From: Clostridia bacterium
Lineage (GTDB): Bacteria; Bacillota; DSM-521; Neomoorellales; Neomoorellaceae
NCBI GenBank assembly: GCA_030445865.1
Contig: JASUSV010000003.1
Span: 49,134 to 113,133 of the forward strand
DNA: 64,000 nt
Direction of reading: 5' to 3'
The first letter of the stretch is position 1; each line of letters begins with the position of its first letter. Below, in pieces: positions 23,906-33,266 of this stretch. Made by a program: the position numbers and the translations under genes. Under the pieces are notes generated by a model. That model did not search any database and was not told the DNA's origin. It saw only the letters and a list, made by a program, of their open reading frames with translations.

Positions 23906-24619
23906 TTGGGAATGTTAACCAATATCCGCAGGATAAGTAAAAGTAAGCGTTCCAGAATATTTTGGCTCGCCCTGACGGTTGTTTTAGGAATCGGCCTCGT
24001 AGGGTCGTATATAGCTTTTTCCGCGCCCCCCAACCCACCTTCCGGCGGGCAGCAGTCCCAGCAGGATCTGCAAAAGCAGGCCGAGGCTTTATTGGCTCAG
24101 GCCAGGCAGCAGGTTGAGGCCCTCGAAAAGGAAATTAGTACGCTCAAAGAGGAGTTGAAAGTCGATCCCGGAAATGTCAAGAAGCTGGAGAAATTGGCCG
24201 ATGATCAGTTTTATCTGGGAAGTCTATACCTTTACCCGTTATCCGATCAGGCCAAGTCTAAAGCGGCTTTTGAGGCTGCCGTTGAAAGTTTGCAGCAGGT
24301 TATTAAGCTGGACCCGGAAGCCAAGGACGTGCGTTTAAAGCTGGCTACCGCTGCCCTGCAAGCGGGCAAGCAGGATCTGGCGGAGCAAAATTTGCAGCAG
24401 GCCGTTGCCGAGGATCCTAAAGATATCGACGCTCGTGTAAGTTACGGCATCTTCCTGGCGCTATATAAAAAAGATTACCGCCAGGCTATTACCCAGTGGG
24501 AAGAAGTTCTGGCTCAGAATCCCCCGGAAGAAACCGCCAGTTACGTTAAAAGTTTGATCGAGCAGGTCAAAGCGGCGGACTCACAGGCTGGCGGGAGCGA
24601 GGGGGGCAAACAGAAGTAG
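23906..24619 (+). CDS. Membrane-anchored TPR-repeat protein
   Basis: A 237-residue protein with a basic N-terminus, one membrane segment at about residues 21-40 (IFWLALTVVLGIGLVGSYIA), a Gln-rich coiled coil at 50-80 and several TPR units (residues 85-215: FYLGSLYLYPLSDQAKSKA, DPEAKDVRLKLATAALQAG, DPKDIDARVSYGIFLALYK). It probably acts as an anchored scaffold outside the membrane; the partner is unknown. TTG 23906 is used (GGGAG ten bases upstream); ATG 23912 is also possible. Confidence 0.75.
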   Translation: MGMLTNIRRISKSKRSRIFWLALTVVLGIGLVGSYIAFSAPPNPPSGGQQSQQDLQKQAEALLAQARQQVEALEKEISTLKEELKVDPGNVKKLEKLADDQFYLGSLYLYPLSDQAKSKAAFEAAVESLQQVIKLDPEAKDVRLKLATAALQAGKQDLAEQNLQQAVAEDPKDIDARVSYGIFLALYKKDYRQAITQWEEVLAQNPPEETASYVKSLIEQVKAADSQAGGSEGGKQK

Positions 24620-24644
24620 GGAGCAAGAGGGTGGCCCTATACCC

Positions 24645-25973
24645 CTATTGTTTAACCGGGGAGACGGGAAGAAAAGGCTGGCCGGCCGAGCGCAGTTTTT
24701 CTAAAAAACGAATAAAACGTTTGCGGATGTTTAAGTTTAAAGCCCAGAGGATGGCCGAATGCTTTTTGACCAGCCCCAGCCGCCGGCTGATGGAGCCCAG
24801 GGAATAAAATTCCTGCCACGCCCAGTTAAAGCCCAGTTGCAGCGTTTTAGCGGATATATTTTTGGGTTCAAAGACCACGTTGCTGATGGTATATTTGCTC
24901 CAATCGGAAGTAAGGATGCGGCCTTCTTGCTCTAACTTGGCCCGCAGAGGCGTACCCGGGAAAGGCGTTAGGATGCCGAACTGGGCCGCTTCCAGCCGGT
25001 TTTCCTGGGCGAAACGCACCGTTTCTTCGAAAACGTCCTCCCTGTCTTCGTCAAAACCGAACACGAAAGCGCCTTCAATAGCGATGCCGTGGCTGTGGAT
25101 GCGCTTAATGGCTTCCCGGTATTCTTCCACTTTATTAGCGCGTTTGCCTACCGCTTTGAGGCTTTGGGGTGACAGGGATTCAAAACCGATAAACAGGCCG
25201 ACGCAGCCGCTTTCCGCGGCCAGACGTAAGAGATCTTCATCCCGGGCGATATTTATGGACGCCTGGCTGAACCATTTGATCTTGTGAGGGGCCAGTGCCT
25301 TAAACAGGCGGCGAGCATAGATGGGGCTACCGATAATATTGTCGTCGATAAAGACGATGAACTGGCCCTCCAGGGAGGCAACTTCCTCGACTACTTCTTC
25401 CACCGGCCGCAATCTATACGTATGACCGAAAAATTGGGTCACGGTGCAAAAATGGCAGGCAAAAGGGCACCCGCGCGTCGTCTGGACTGTATCAGGTACC
25501 AGGTAGCGCTCCCGCTTTAGCAACTCCCTGCGCGGCTGCGGGAGGTTTTTGAGGGAAGGCCTTTCCGTTGCCTTATAAAAAGGCCGCAACTGGCCTTTTT
25601 CCAAATCGGCCAGCACCTGGGACCACGCGCCCTCAGCCTCGCCGATTACCACGGCATCGCTGTATTCCTTCGCTTCTTCCGGCAGAGCCGACGGGTGCAT
25701 GCCGCCCAGTACGACGGTTTTTCCCTGGCGTCGAAAGTTAGCAGCTATTTCATAAGCGCGGGGAGCCAGGGCGGTCATGGCCGAAATGCCTATCAGGTCG
25801 TAACTGGCATTATAATCAATTTTTTCCAGACTTTCATCTATTAAGATTACTTCATGTTCCGGTGGTGTCAGGGCGGCTATGGTAATCAAGTTGAGGGGCG
25901 GGAAGATGGATTTTTCTTTTTCGCTCTCCCAAAAGGGGTCTTCCCAAGCCGGCGCAATTAAGGCGATGTGCAT
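24645..25973 (-). CDS. B12-binding-domain radical SAM protein
   Basis: A 442-residue radical SAM enzyme. Residues 1-140 form a cobalamin-binding-like domain (MHIALIAPAW, LIGISAMTALAPRAYEIA, VVLGGMHPSALPEEA), followed by the cluster motif TTRGCPFACHFCTVTQFFG near residue 165 and the radical SAM barrel (FVFGFDEDRED near residue 305). Such proteins often act on lipids or hopanoids or on methyl transfer, but the substrate is not visible here. AGGAGG is seven bases before the ATG. It is divergent from the ROK kinase gene. Confidence 0.85.
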   Translation of the reverse strand: MHIALIAPAWEDPFWESEKEKSIFPPLNLITIAALTPPEHEVILIDESLEKIDYNASYDLIGISAMTALAPRAYEIAANFRRQGKTVVLGGMHPSALPEEAKEYSDAVVIGEAEGAWSQVLADLEKGQLRPFYKATERPSLKNLPQPRRELLKRERYLVPDTVQTTRGCPFACHFCTVTQFFGHTYRLRPVEEVVEEVASLEGQFIVFIDDNIIGSPIYARRLFKALAPHKIKWFSQASINIARDEDLLRLAAESGCVGLFIGFESLSPQSLKAVGKRANKVEEYREAIKRIHSHGIAIEGAFVFGFDEDREDVFEETVRFAQENRLEAAQFGILTPFPGTPLRAKLEQEGRILTSDWSKYTISNVVFEPKNISAKTLQLGFNWAWQEFYSLGSISRRLGLVKKHSAILWALNLNIRKRFIRFLEKLRSAGQPFLPVSPVKQ

Positions 25974-26098
25974 TTTTTTACCTCCTGAAAAGATTTCCAG
26001 GAAAATATTATTTCTTAGAATGTGTTATTCTATGTATATATTAGGTTTCGGTAAAATATAGAGAATTCCTCTTTAAAAATTTAAAGGAGTAATAAAAA

Positions 26099-27061
26099 TT
26101 GTTTTATTTGGGGTTTGATATCGGCGGGACGATGATTAAAGCCGGCCTGGTGGATTCCGGCGGACGCTTACGGTCCTGGGAACAGGTCCCGACCCCCGCT
26201 TCCGGAGCAGAGGGAATAACTGTCCTGCTGGACGATATTTTTAACCGGCTTTTAATGAAAGCTGGTCTCGATGGCCCGGAAATAAAAGCGGTAGGGGTAG
26301 GCGTTGCCGGTGCCGTCAACCCGCGCACCGGAAGAGTGCGCCTGGCGCCCAACCTCGGATGGCGCGACTTTCCCCTTGCCGCCTGTTTAAGCAATCTCTG
26401 GGGCAGACCGGTAGTATTAGATAACGACGCTCATGTAGCTGCCCTGGGGGAAATGTGGCAGGGAGCAGGCCGGGGGAAACAGGATATATTGCTAATTACC
26501 GTGGGAACCGGTATCGGTTCGGCTCTTATTTTAGGTGGGCAGATCCACTGGGGCGTTGAAGGCAGGGGCGCCGAGCTGGGCCATGTTAAAGTAGCGCCCG
26601 ACGGCCCTTTATGCAACTGCGGCGGGCGGGGATGTCTGGAGACTTTGACCGCGGCTCCGGCGATGGTTAGGGCGGCGCGCCGGGGCATAGAAGCCGGGAG
26701 GCCGAGCTTGCTGGCCGGGAAGAAAGATTTCACCGCTAAGGACATACTGGACGCTGCCAGGGAGAATGACGAACTCGCCCTCGAAGTTATAGACCGCGCT
26801 ACCGATTATTTAAGCTTGGCCCTGGCCAATGCCGTTCTTCTGGTCGATCCGGAAATTATCGTCGTCGGAGGCGGGGTAGCCGAGGCAGGGGATATTTTTT
26901 TAGGGCCTTTGCGCGACAAGATTAAAGCTGCCCTTGGCCCCTGGCGCCAGAGCGAACTGCCCCTGCTACCGGCGGCACTGGGGAATAAGGCCGGAGTTAT
27001 CGGTGCAGCATACTTAGCCGGGGAGGAAAGATTATGGTCGACTTATCGGCAACCGAGTTAG
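26099..27061 (+). CDS. ROK-family sugar kinase (glucokinase-like)
   Basis: A 320-residue kinase of the ROK family, likely glucokinase. It has the phosphate motif DIGGTMIKAG at residues 6-15, the catalytic Asp region VVLDNDAHVAALGE, GTGIGSALILGG, and the zinc motif CNCGGRGCLET. The start is TTG with AAAGGAG nine bases upstream. It overlaps the next gene by 28 bases. Confidence 0.88.
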   Translation: MFYLGFDIGGTMIKAGLVDSGGRLRSWEQVPTPASGAEGITVLLDDIFNRLLMKAGLDGPEIKAVGVGVAGAVNPRTGRVRLAPNLGWRDFPLAACLSNLWGRPVVLDNDAHVAALGEMWQGAGRGKQDILLITVGTGIGSALILGGQIHWGVEGRGAELGHVKVAPDGPLCNCGGRGCLETLTAAPAMVRAARRGIEAGRPSLLAGKKDFTAKDILDAARENDELALEVIDRATDYLSLALANAVLLVDPEIIVVGGGVAEAGDIFLGPLRDKIKAALGPWRQSELPLLPAALGNKAGVIGAAYLAGEERLWSTYRQPS

Positions 27062-27789
27062 ATCGCTATGGTCGCCAACTGGTGATGAAGGACATTGGTG
27101 TAGAGGGGCAGAAGAAACTAAAAGAAGGCAGGGTTCTTATCGTGGGCACCGGTGGTTTGGGATCGCCGGCGGCTTTCTACCTGGCTGCTGCCGGCGTGGG
27201 TGAAATCGGGCTTGTAGATAGCGATGCTGTAGAGCTTTCCAATCTGCAGCGCCAGATACTCCACCATACCGGGAGGCTGGGTAGGCCCAAGGTAGAATCC
27301 GGCCGCGAAACCCTGCTGGCGCTGAACCCCGAAATAAAGGTCCGGACCTACCACCAGCGCCTGGATGAAAACAACGTAAAAGCCATTATCCGCGACTACG
27401 ATATAATCATCGGAGCCGTGGATAATTTTGCTTCCCGGTATCTTTTAAACGATGCCTGCGTCGCCGTCGGGAAAACCCTTATCGAAGGGGGCGTTTTACA
27501 ATGGGACGGTTTGATTATGACCATTAGGCCCGGCCTAGGACCCTGCTACCGCTGTATTTTTCCGGAAACCCCGCCGCCCGGCGCCGTGCCCGGTACCCGT
27601 GAGTTGGGCGTAATAGGTGTAGTGCCGGGCGTCATCGGGACTCTCGAGGCCGCGGAAGCCATCAAGCTCCTGCTGGGCGTGGGACGGAATCTCGTCGGCC
27701 GCCTGTTGCTTTTTAGCGCCCTGGATATGCGTTTCCGGGAAGTAAAAGCGGAGCGCAACCCTAATTGCCCTGCCTGCGGTAAATTGTAA
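27034..27789 (+). CDS. MoeB/ThiF-family adenylyltransferase
   Basis: A 251-residue E1-like enzyme that adenylates the C-terminus of a sulfur-carrier protein (MoaD or ThiS type). It has the ATP site VLIVGTGGLGSPAAFYLAA near residue 35, DSDAVELSNLQRQ, the zinc pairs CYRC and CPAC, and the catalytic Asp region IGAVDNFASRY. The cysteine often seen before GVIG is absent (it reads PGTRELGVIG), as in members that pass the adenylate to another donor. The carrier protein is not nearby. The start overlaps the ROK gene. Confidence 0.85.
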   Translation: MVDLSATELDRYGRQLVMKDIGVEGQKKLKEGRVLIVGTGGLGSPAAFYLAAAGVGEIGLVDSDAVELSNLQRQILHHTGRLGRPKVESGRETLLALNPEIKVRTYHQRLDENNVKAIIRDYDIIIGAVDNFASRYLLNDACVAVGKTLIEGGVLQWDGLIMTIRPGLGPCYRCIFPETPPPGAVPGTRELGVIGVVPGVIGTLEAAEAIKLLLGVGRNLVGRLLLFSALDMRFREVKAERNPNCPACGKL

Positions 27790-27817
27790 TTTTTGCGCGA
27801 GAAGAGGTTTTGCCAGT

Positions 27818-28900
27818 ATGAAAACGGATTTGCCAGGCAATTTTACCCCCTGCGGTATAGGCAGCCTGCCCTACAGGGAACCGGGCCCCGCTTTAAAGCT
27901 CATCCGGGAATGTTTGCCTGCCATACCCCACTGGCCCCAACTTCCCCTCCGGGGCCACGAGGAACATTTTTTATTCCAAAGCCTAGCCCCTCTTATCAGG
28001 CTGGGTTTAATTAAAGAAGAAGAGGGTGCCATGCCCTATTTTACCGCCCTAGAAGACGGCTGGACTGAAAGACTTACAGCTTTTTACGGCTTTTACCTCC
28101 AGTTAGAGGAAGGCGGGATGGAGGCGCTTTCAGGCTTTAGTATTCCCGAAAGGGCGGCAGTGGGTTTTTATGCTTTCCTGCAAGACCTGGAGGCGCAGGG
28201 CACGGGGGAGGCCCGTTTTCTAAAAGGCCAGGTAGCGGGGCCGGTAACGGCCGGGCTTTACCTGACAGATGGGACCGGGCGGCCTGCTTTTTATGAGCCA
28301 CAGCTGAGGGATTTACTGGTTAAAACTACTGCTTTGCAGGCTCGCTGGCAAATCCAGCAGTTATCCCGGTTTGGGCTGCCGGTAATAATTTTCGTAGATG
28401 ATCCCGCCATATCCGCTTACGGCACTTCCGGCCATGTTGCCATCCAGTGGCAGGATCTGGTGGAAGCCCTCAAGGAGATAGCCGGGGCGATCATTGCCGG
28501 CGGCGGTATACCGGGGGTACATTCCTGCAGCGGCGTGGAATGGCCGATCTTTTTCGAAGCCGGCTACCGCATCGTTAGCTTAGATGCCTATAATTTTTTC
28601 ACTTCCCTGCTGGTTTTTGCCTCCGAAGTTAAAACTTTCCTAAAAGAGGGCGGCGTTCTGGCCTGGGGCCTTGTGCCTACCTATGAGCAGGCTTGGAAGG
28701 AAACCCCTATGAGCCTTTCGCGGCGGCTGGAGGAGTATTTTGAAGCGCTGGCGCGCCGCGGCGTACCGGGGGAGCTTTTATTAAAGCAGGCCTTGATAAC
28801 TCCCACCTGCGGCACCGGCACTCTGGAGCCGGAGCTGGCCGAGCACATTTACCGCCTCACTGCCGAGCTGGCGGGGTATTTACAGCAAAACAAAATTTAG
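27818..28900 (+). CDS. MetE/UroD-superfamily protein
   Basis: A 360-residue protein of the superfamily that covers cobalamin-independent methionine synthase and uroporphyrinogen decarboxylase. It opens with TPCGIGSLPY, has GQVAGPVTAGLYLTD near residue 145, FVDDPAIS near 190 and a possible zinc site formed by VHSCSG near residue 230 and TPTCGTGTLEP near 330. The zinc pattern favours a methyltransferase-like reaction over decarboxylation. The actual substrate is not visible. A terminator follows at 28984. Confidence 0.75.
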   Translation: MKTDLPGNFTPCGIGSLPYREPGPALKLIRECLPAIPHWPQLPLRGHEEHFLFQSLAPLIRLGLIKEEEGAMPYFTALEDGWTERLTAFYGFYLQLEEGGMEALSGFSIPERAAVGFYAFLQDLEAQGTGEARFLKGQVAGPVTAGLYLTDGTGRPAFYEPQLRDLLVKTTALQARWQIQQLSRFGLPVIIFVDDPAISAYGTSGHVAIQWQDLVEALKEIAGAIIAGGGIPGVHSCSGVEWPIFFEAGYRIVSLDAYNFFTSLLVFASEVKTFLKEGGVLAWGLVPTYEQAWKETPMSLSRRLEEYFEALARRGVPGELLLKQALITPTCGTGTLEPELAEHIYRLTAELAGYLQQNKI

Positions 28901-28983
28901 AAGAGCCCGGATGGAAAGCGCCGGCAACCGGGTGAAGCGGCCGGGACCCGCCGGGAAGCGGATTTTAAATTGCCGTATAAAAA

Positions 28984-29008
28984 GCCCGCTGAAAAAGCGG
29001 GTTTTTTT
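28984..29008 (+). terminator. Terminator before the dcw cluster
   Basis: CCCGCT (28985-28990) pairs with AGCGGG (28996-29001), followed by seven T. It separates the MetE-like gene from mraZ. Confidence 0.9.
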
Positions 29009-29057
29009 ATTGTCTCTTTTTCGGGGCAGCAGGAATCCGGGCTAGCTGCGTAGAATA

Positions 29058-29100
29058 TAGTGGTGGAAAGTGGTATAAAGTGGAACATTGTGGCGGGAAA
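29058..29100 (+). promoter_or_regulatory. MraZ-box repeats
   Basis: Four TGG units begin at 29061, 29071, 29081 and 29091, exactly 10 bases apart, most within the context AAAGTGG. Tandem repeats of this kind ahead of mraZ are the known binding site of the MraZ repressor. A TAGAAT sequence at 29051-29056 could be the -10 box. Confidence 0.8.
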
Positions 29101-29114
29101 GTAGGGCTTAACCC

Positions 29115-29546
29115 GTGTTCATGGGGGAGTACCAGCACAGCGTCGATGAAAAAGGAAGGCTTACCATCCCGGCCCGTTTTCGGGAAGAATTGGGAGAAAG
29201 GTTTATTTTAACCAAGGGCCTGGATAACTGTCTTTTTGGCTACCCTTTTTCCGAATGGGCAATGATAGAGCAAAAACTCAAAGCCCTGCCTTTTACCCGC
29301 GCCGATGTCCGAGCTTTTGTTCGCTTTTTTTTCTCCGGCGCCTGTGAATGCGAGTTTGACCGCCAGGGTAGAATACTCTTACCTCAGAACCTAAGGGAAT
29401 ACGCCCGGTTAGAGAAAGAAGTGGTCATTGCCGGCGTTTCTTCACGCATTGAGATCTGGAATCAAAGTTTCTGGTTAGACTATTGCGCCCGGACCGCCGG
29501 CCAATTTGCCGAGCTGGCGGAAAAACTCGTCGATCTAGGTGTTTAA
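29115..29546 (+). CDS. mraZ: Transcription regulator MraZ
   Basis: MraZ binds upstream of its own operon and controls the dcw cluster. The 143-residue protein has two AbrB-like domains: [23 protein letters not shown] at the start and [21 protein letters not shown] near residue 78. The start is GTG. The four 10-base-phased TGG repeats lie just upstream. Confidence 0.95.
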   Translation: MFMGEYQHSVDEKGRLTIPARFREELGERFILTKGLDNCLFGYPFSEWAMIEQKLKALPFTRADVRAFVRFFFSGACECEFDRQGRILLPQNLREYARLEKEVVIAGVSSRIEIWNQSFWLDYCARTAGQFAELAEKLVDLGV

Positions 29547-29547
29547 G

Positions 29548-30504
29548 GTGGAGTTCAGGCACCAGCCGGTACTATTATCAGAAGTTATAAATATCATGGA
29601 CCCTCATCCGGGGGAGGTTTTCGTAGACGGCACGGTGGGAGGAGGAGGGCACAGCCTCGCCCTGATTCGGCGCCTTCTTCCGGGAGGGAGGCTAATTTGC
29701 CTCGACCGCGATACGGAAGCCATTGAAGCTGCGCGAAAGGCTTTATCGCCTTTTTTTCCCTCGGTAACTTTAATCCAGGCCGAGTTCGGCCAGCTGCCTT
29801 CGCTTTTACCGGAGTTAGGCCTGGAAGGAATCGACGGCCTTTTGCTCGACCTGGGAGTATCTTCTTTCCAGTTGGAAAACCCGCGCCGGGGTTTTAGCTA
29901 TCAATGGACGGGCCCTTTGGATATGCGTATGGATCCCAGGGGAGACCTGACGGCAGCGGACATAGTCAATACCTGGGAGCAAGAAGAGTTGGCGCGGATA
30001 ATTTGGGAGTATGGCGAAGAGCGCTGGGCGGGCAGGATTGCCGCTTTCATCTGCGCTGCGCGGCGGCGAAAGCGCCTAGAAACGACGACGGAATTAGTAG
30101 AAGTTATCAAGGCAGCAATTCCGGCAGGGGCTCGAAAGGTCGGACATCATCCCGCCAAAAAGACCTTTCAAGCCCTCCGGATTGCTTTGAACGATGAATT
30201 AGGCCAATTAAGGCGCGTGCTTCTTTCCCTGGAAAAGATTCTTAAACCCGGTGGCCGGGTGGGCGTAATTTCCTTTCATTCCTTAGAAGATAGGATAGTG
30301 AAGCAAATCTTTAAGCGGCTCGCCGGCCAATGCACCTGTCCTCCCGGCCTGCCGGTCTGCAGTTGTGGCCGGCGTAAAATTTTAGAACCCGTTAACCGTA
30401 AACCCATTTTGCCTTCAGCGGAAGAGCAGGAGGCCAATCCCCGCTCCCGCAGCGCCAAATTACGGGTGGCGCGGCGAGTTCTAACGGACAAGGAAGGTGA
30501 ATAA
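29548..30504 (+). CDS. rsmH: 16S rRNA (cytosine-N4)-methyltransferase RsmH
   Basis: RsmH (MraW) methylates cytosine 1402 of 16S rRNA. It shows [12 protein letters not shown] at the start, the SAM site [12 protein letters not shown] near residue 30, [25 protein letters not shown], and the C-terminal [10 protein letters not shown] with a four-cysteine segment ([13 protein letters not shown]). GTG 29548 is chosen because AGGTG lies six bases upstream; GTG 29539 is also in frame. It begins two bases after the mraZ stop. Confidence 0.93.
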   Translation: MEFRHQPVLLSEVINIMDPHPGEVFVDGTVGGGGHSLALIRRLLPGGRLICLDRDTEAIEAARKALSPFFPSVTLIQAEFGQLPSLLPELGLEGIDGLLLDLGVSSFQLENPRRGFSYQWTGPLDMRMDPRGDLTAADIVNTWEQEELARIIWEYGEERWAGRIAAFICAARRRKRLETTTELVEVIKAAIPAGARKVGHHPAKKTFQALRIALNDELGQLRRVLLSLEKILKPGGRVGVISFHSLEDRIVKQIFKRLAGQCTCPPGLPVCSCGRRKILEPVNRKPILPSAEEQEANPRSRSAKLRVARRVLTDKEGE

Positions 30505-30506
30505 AC

Positions 30507-31022
30507 TTGTTAGCAGCAACACCTAGGCACGCCGTTTCCCGGCCCGACGTTGCCCCAGGCTATTTGCCGGACTGGAGGAAGGAGCTGCAAAAAGCCCGCA
30601 ATTTTAAGCTGCTTATTATAGGCATGGTACTGGCGGGGTTTATTCTCGGCCTCCTGGTAACCATGCAGGCCGCCCGGCTGATAGTACAAGGTTATGCCGT
30701 TGCCCAGTTGAAACGGGAAATAAGCGGGCTGGAAAGGGAAAACCAGCGTTTGCACCTGGAAATAGCCCGGCTTAAATCTCCGGAGAGAATTGCTGCCCAG
30801 GCTTCCCGCCTGGGCCTGGTCAGGCCGAAGAGCGATCAGATCTGTTTTTTACCGGCAACCTCGCCGGAGCCGGCAAAAGAAGTTACCGAAACCCCCCCTG
30901 TTGCTCCTGCCGAGGTGCATGAAGATAATGTCAAAGGGGGGCGGCAGGTATTGGCCGACCTAGGCGGGGCCCTGAAACATTTATTTCCCGGGAAAACGGC
31001 AGAAGCTGTGGTTCTACCCTAA
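30507..31022 (+). CDS. ftsL: Cell division protein FtsL
   Basis: A 171-residue single-pass membrane protein in the FtsL position. It has a cytoplasmic N-terminus, a membrane segment at about residues 35-58 and a coiled coil (QLKREISGLERENQRLHLEI) ending in IAAQASRLGLVRP, the usual FtsL/septum-initiator pattern. It would stabilise FtsQ and SpoVD/FtsI at the septum. The tail is longer than most FtsL proteins. TTG start, GGAAGGTG upstream. Confidence 0.82.
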   Translation: MLAATPRHAVSRPDVAPGYLPDWRKELQKARNFKLLIIGMVLAGFILGLLVTMQAARLIVQGYAVAQLKREISGLERENQRLHLEIARLKSPERIAAQASRLGLVRPKSDQICFLPATSPEPAKEVTETPPVAPAEVHEDNVKGGRQVLADLGGALKHLFPGKTAEAVVLP

Positions 31023-31054
31023 AAATAAGGGCGCTTCCGCAAGGGGCGAGAAAG

Positions 31055-33172
31055 TTGCAGGTTAATATTATCATCAGAAAACGTCTCCTGGTCGTCTTTT
31101 TTCTTTTAAGCCTCGGATTGTTAATTGTTGCTTTTCGCCTGGTCTGGCTCCAGTTTGTCCGTGGCGACGAATTAAGGCAAATGGCCCTGGAAAACCGCCT
31201 TAACGAAGTTCCCGTAATGCCCCAGCGGGGGATAATTTACGACCGCAACCGGCGCGAGCTGGCCATAAGCATAGCCACCGACTACATCGGCGCCTTCCCT
31301 CCTGAAGTCAAGCGCTCGGGACGGGAGAAAGAGATAGCCGCCCAACTAGCAGCCATCTTAAACCTGCCGGAAGATAAAGTTCTAGAAAAAATAACCCGGA
31401 ACACCGGTTTCGAGTTTGTAGCGCGCAAGGTGGAGTTCCAGCAGGCGCAAAAAATTAAGGATTTAAAATTACCCGGCATCGAAGTAGTTCCCGAAAACAG
31501 GCGCTATTACCCGAACGGGCCTCTGGCAGCTCATGTGCTGGGTTTTGCCGGCAGCGACAACCAGGGTTTAGAAGGCCTGGAAGTAATGTATGAAAAAGAG
31601 CTCCGGGGCGTGCCGGGCAAAATTGTCATGGAATTCGACGCCATCGGCCACGAGATTCCCCAGGCAGTCCACCGCTATATACCCCCACAGAACGGCTACA
31701 GCCTGGTTTTAACCCTTGACGAAAATATCCAGTTCATTGCCGAGCGCGAGCTGGACAATATCGCCGCCAGCCCTACTAAGCCGCGCAAAGCTAGCATCTT
31801 GATCATGGACCCCAATACCGGTGAGATACTGGCTATGGCCAGCCGGCCGGCCTTCGATCCCAATAAATACGATGTCTACCCCCCGGAAATTTGGGGCAAC
31901 CCCCTTGTGCGCGATACCTACGAGCCGGGCTCGACTTTTAAGATTATTACCACGGCGGCGGCTTTGGAAGAAGGTGTTGTCCGGCCGGAAGAAAGGTTTT
32001 ACTGCCCCGGGTATATCAAAGTTGCCGGGGAAATGTTGCGCTGCTGGACTTTCCCCTTGGGCCACGGCAGTGAGACTTTTGCCGAAGGCGTCAAAAATTC
32101 CTGCAACCCCGTTTTTATTACCCTCGCTTTAAGGCTGGAGGAAAAAAAGCCCGGCCTTTTCTACGACTATATTGAGGCCTTCGGTTTCGGTCGGCCTACC
32201 GGCATTGATCTGACCGGCGAGGCAACGGGGTTAATGATAAGCCGGCAGGAGTTAAAGCCGATCAATATAGCCACAATCGGCATGGGACAAGGAATTGCGG
32301 TCACGCCCATCCAACTGGCAACGGCGGCGGCGGCGATAGCCAACGGCGGGAAACTTATAAGGCCGCACCTGGTTAAAGAAGTGCTTGATGCCGAGGGCGA
32401 GGTGGTAAGGCGCTACGAGCCCGAGGTCGTGCGCCGGGTTATCTCTCCCGCAACGGCCCGCAAGGTAGCGGAACTCTTGGAAGGGGTGGTGGCCGAGGGC
32501 ACGGGCCGTAACGCTTACATCCCGGGCTACCGTGTGGGAGGAAAGACAGGCACAGCTCAGAAGCCCGGGCCCGGCGGCTACCAGCCGGGGAAATACGTTG
32601 CTTCTTTTTTAGGTTTTGCTCCGGTTAATAACCCCCGCCTGCTCGGGCTGGTAGTTATAGATGAACCCCAGGGCTATCCCTATTACGGTGGTACGGTAGC
32701 GGCCCCCATCTTCCAAAAAGTAATGGCCGATGCCCTACGCTATCTGGAGGTGCCGCCTCAGTATGATGCCAAAAAGGAAGAGAATAAAGTCCCGGTTACG
32801 GTACCCAATGTGGTAGGTAAAAGTCTGGACGAAGCCCGGGAAGAACTCCAGAAATTGGGTCTGGTGGCCCGCCCGGAAGGGGAAGGTACGGTGGTAGTTG
32901 CTCAAACTCCTAAAGCTGGGGCTATAGTACCACCGGGGACAAAAGTGATATTATATTTACAAGGCAATAACAGCCGACCACTGGTGCCGGATATAACCGG
33001 GCTGCGCTTACCGGAAGCCGCCGAAGTTCTGGAAGCTTACGGGTTGAGATTGGTACCCCAGGGCACCGGTAAGGCGGCGGAGCAGCAGCCGGTGCCGGGT
33101 ACGCGAGTTTCCCCGGGTGCCCAGGTAAAGGTAATTTTCCAGGAGCCGGCCCGGGAAGCGATGGGACCTTAA
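31055..33172 (+). CDS. spoVD: Penicillin-binding protein SpoVD/FtsI (with two PASTA domains)
   Basis: A 705-residue class B transpeptidase that cross-links septal or spore cortex peptidoglycan. Parts: membrane anchor at residues 8-28, dimerisation domain (RGIIYDRNRRELA), transpeptidase motifs EPGSTFKII near residue 290, KNSCNP near 348 and GGKTGTAQ near 495, then two PASTA units from about residues 575-705 (VPNVVGKSLDEAREELQKLG, VPDITGLRLPEAAEVL). SpoVD of Bacillus carries one PASTA domain; two are seen in some Clostridia. FtsI for division is an equal reading, since no second copy is seen here. Confidence 0.9.
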   Translation: MQVNIIIRKRLLVVFFLLSLGLLIVAFRLVWLQFVRGDELRQMALENRLNEVPVMPQRGIIYDRNRRELAISIATDYIGAFPPEVKRSGREKEIAAQLAAILNLPEDKVLEKITRNTGFEFVARKVEFQQAQKIKDLKLPGIEVVPENRRYYPNGPLAAHVLGFAGSDNQGLEGLEVMYEKELRGVPGKIVMEFDAIGHEIPQAVHRYIPPQNGYSLVLTLDENIQFIAERELDNIAASPTKPRKASILIMDPNTGEILAMASRPAFDPNKYDVYPPEIWGNPLVRDTYEPGSTFKIITTAAALEEGVVRPEERFYCPGYIKVAGEMLRCWTFPLGHGSETFAEGVKNSCNPVFITLALRLEEKKPGLFYDYIEAFGFGRPTGIDLTGEATGLMISRQELKPINIATIGMGQGIAVTPIQLATAAAAIANGGKLIRPHLVKEVLDAEGEVVRRYEPEVVRRVISPATARKVAELLEGVVAEGTGRNAYIPGYRVGGKTGTAQKPGPGGYQPGKYVASFLGFAPVNNPRLLGLVVIDEPQGYPYYGGTVAAPIFQKVMADALRYLEVPPQYDAKKEENKVPVTVPNVVGKSLDEAREELQKLGLVARPEGEGTVVVAQTPKAGAIVPPGTKVILYLQGNNSRPLVPDITGLRLPEAAEVLEAYGLRLVPQGTGKAAEQQPVPGTRVSPGAQVKVIFQEPAREAMGP

Positions 33173-33266
33173 ACGTTAGCTCCGCGCCGAATAAATTATT
33201 ATGGGCTGGCAAGAATAACTTCATAGGAAGAAATTTCCTTAAAGGCATAGCGGGAGGCATATTATC

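Noticed and set aside
28901..28983. GC-rich stretch after the MetE-like gene as a riboswitch
   Set aside because: It has several CCGG/CCGGG repeats but no arrangement that matches a class I know. It is followed by a plain terminator.
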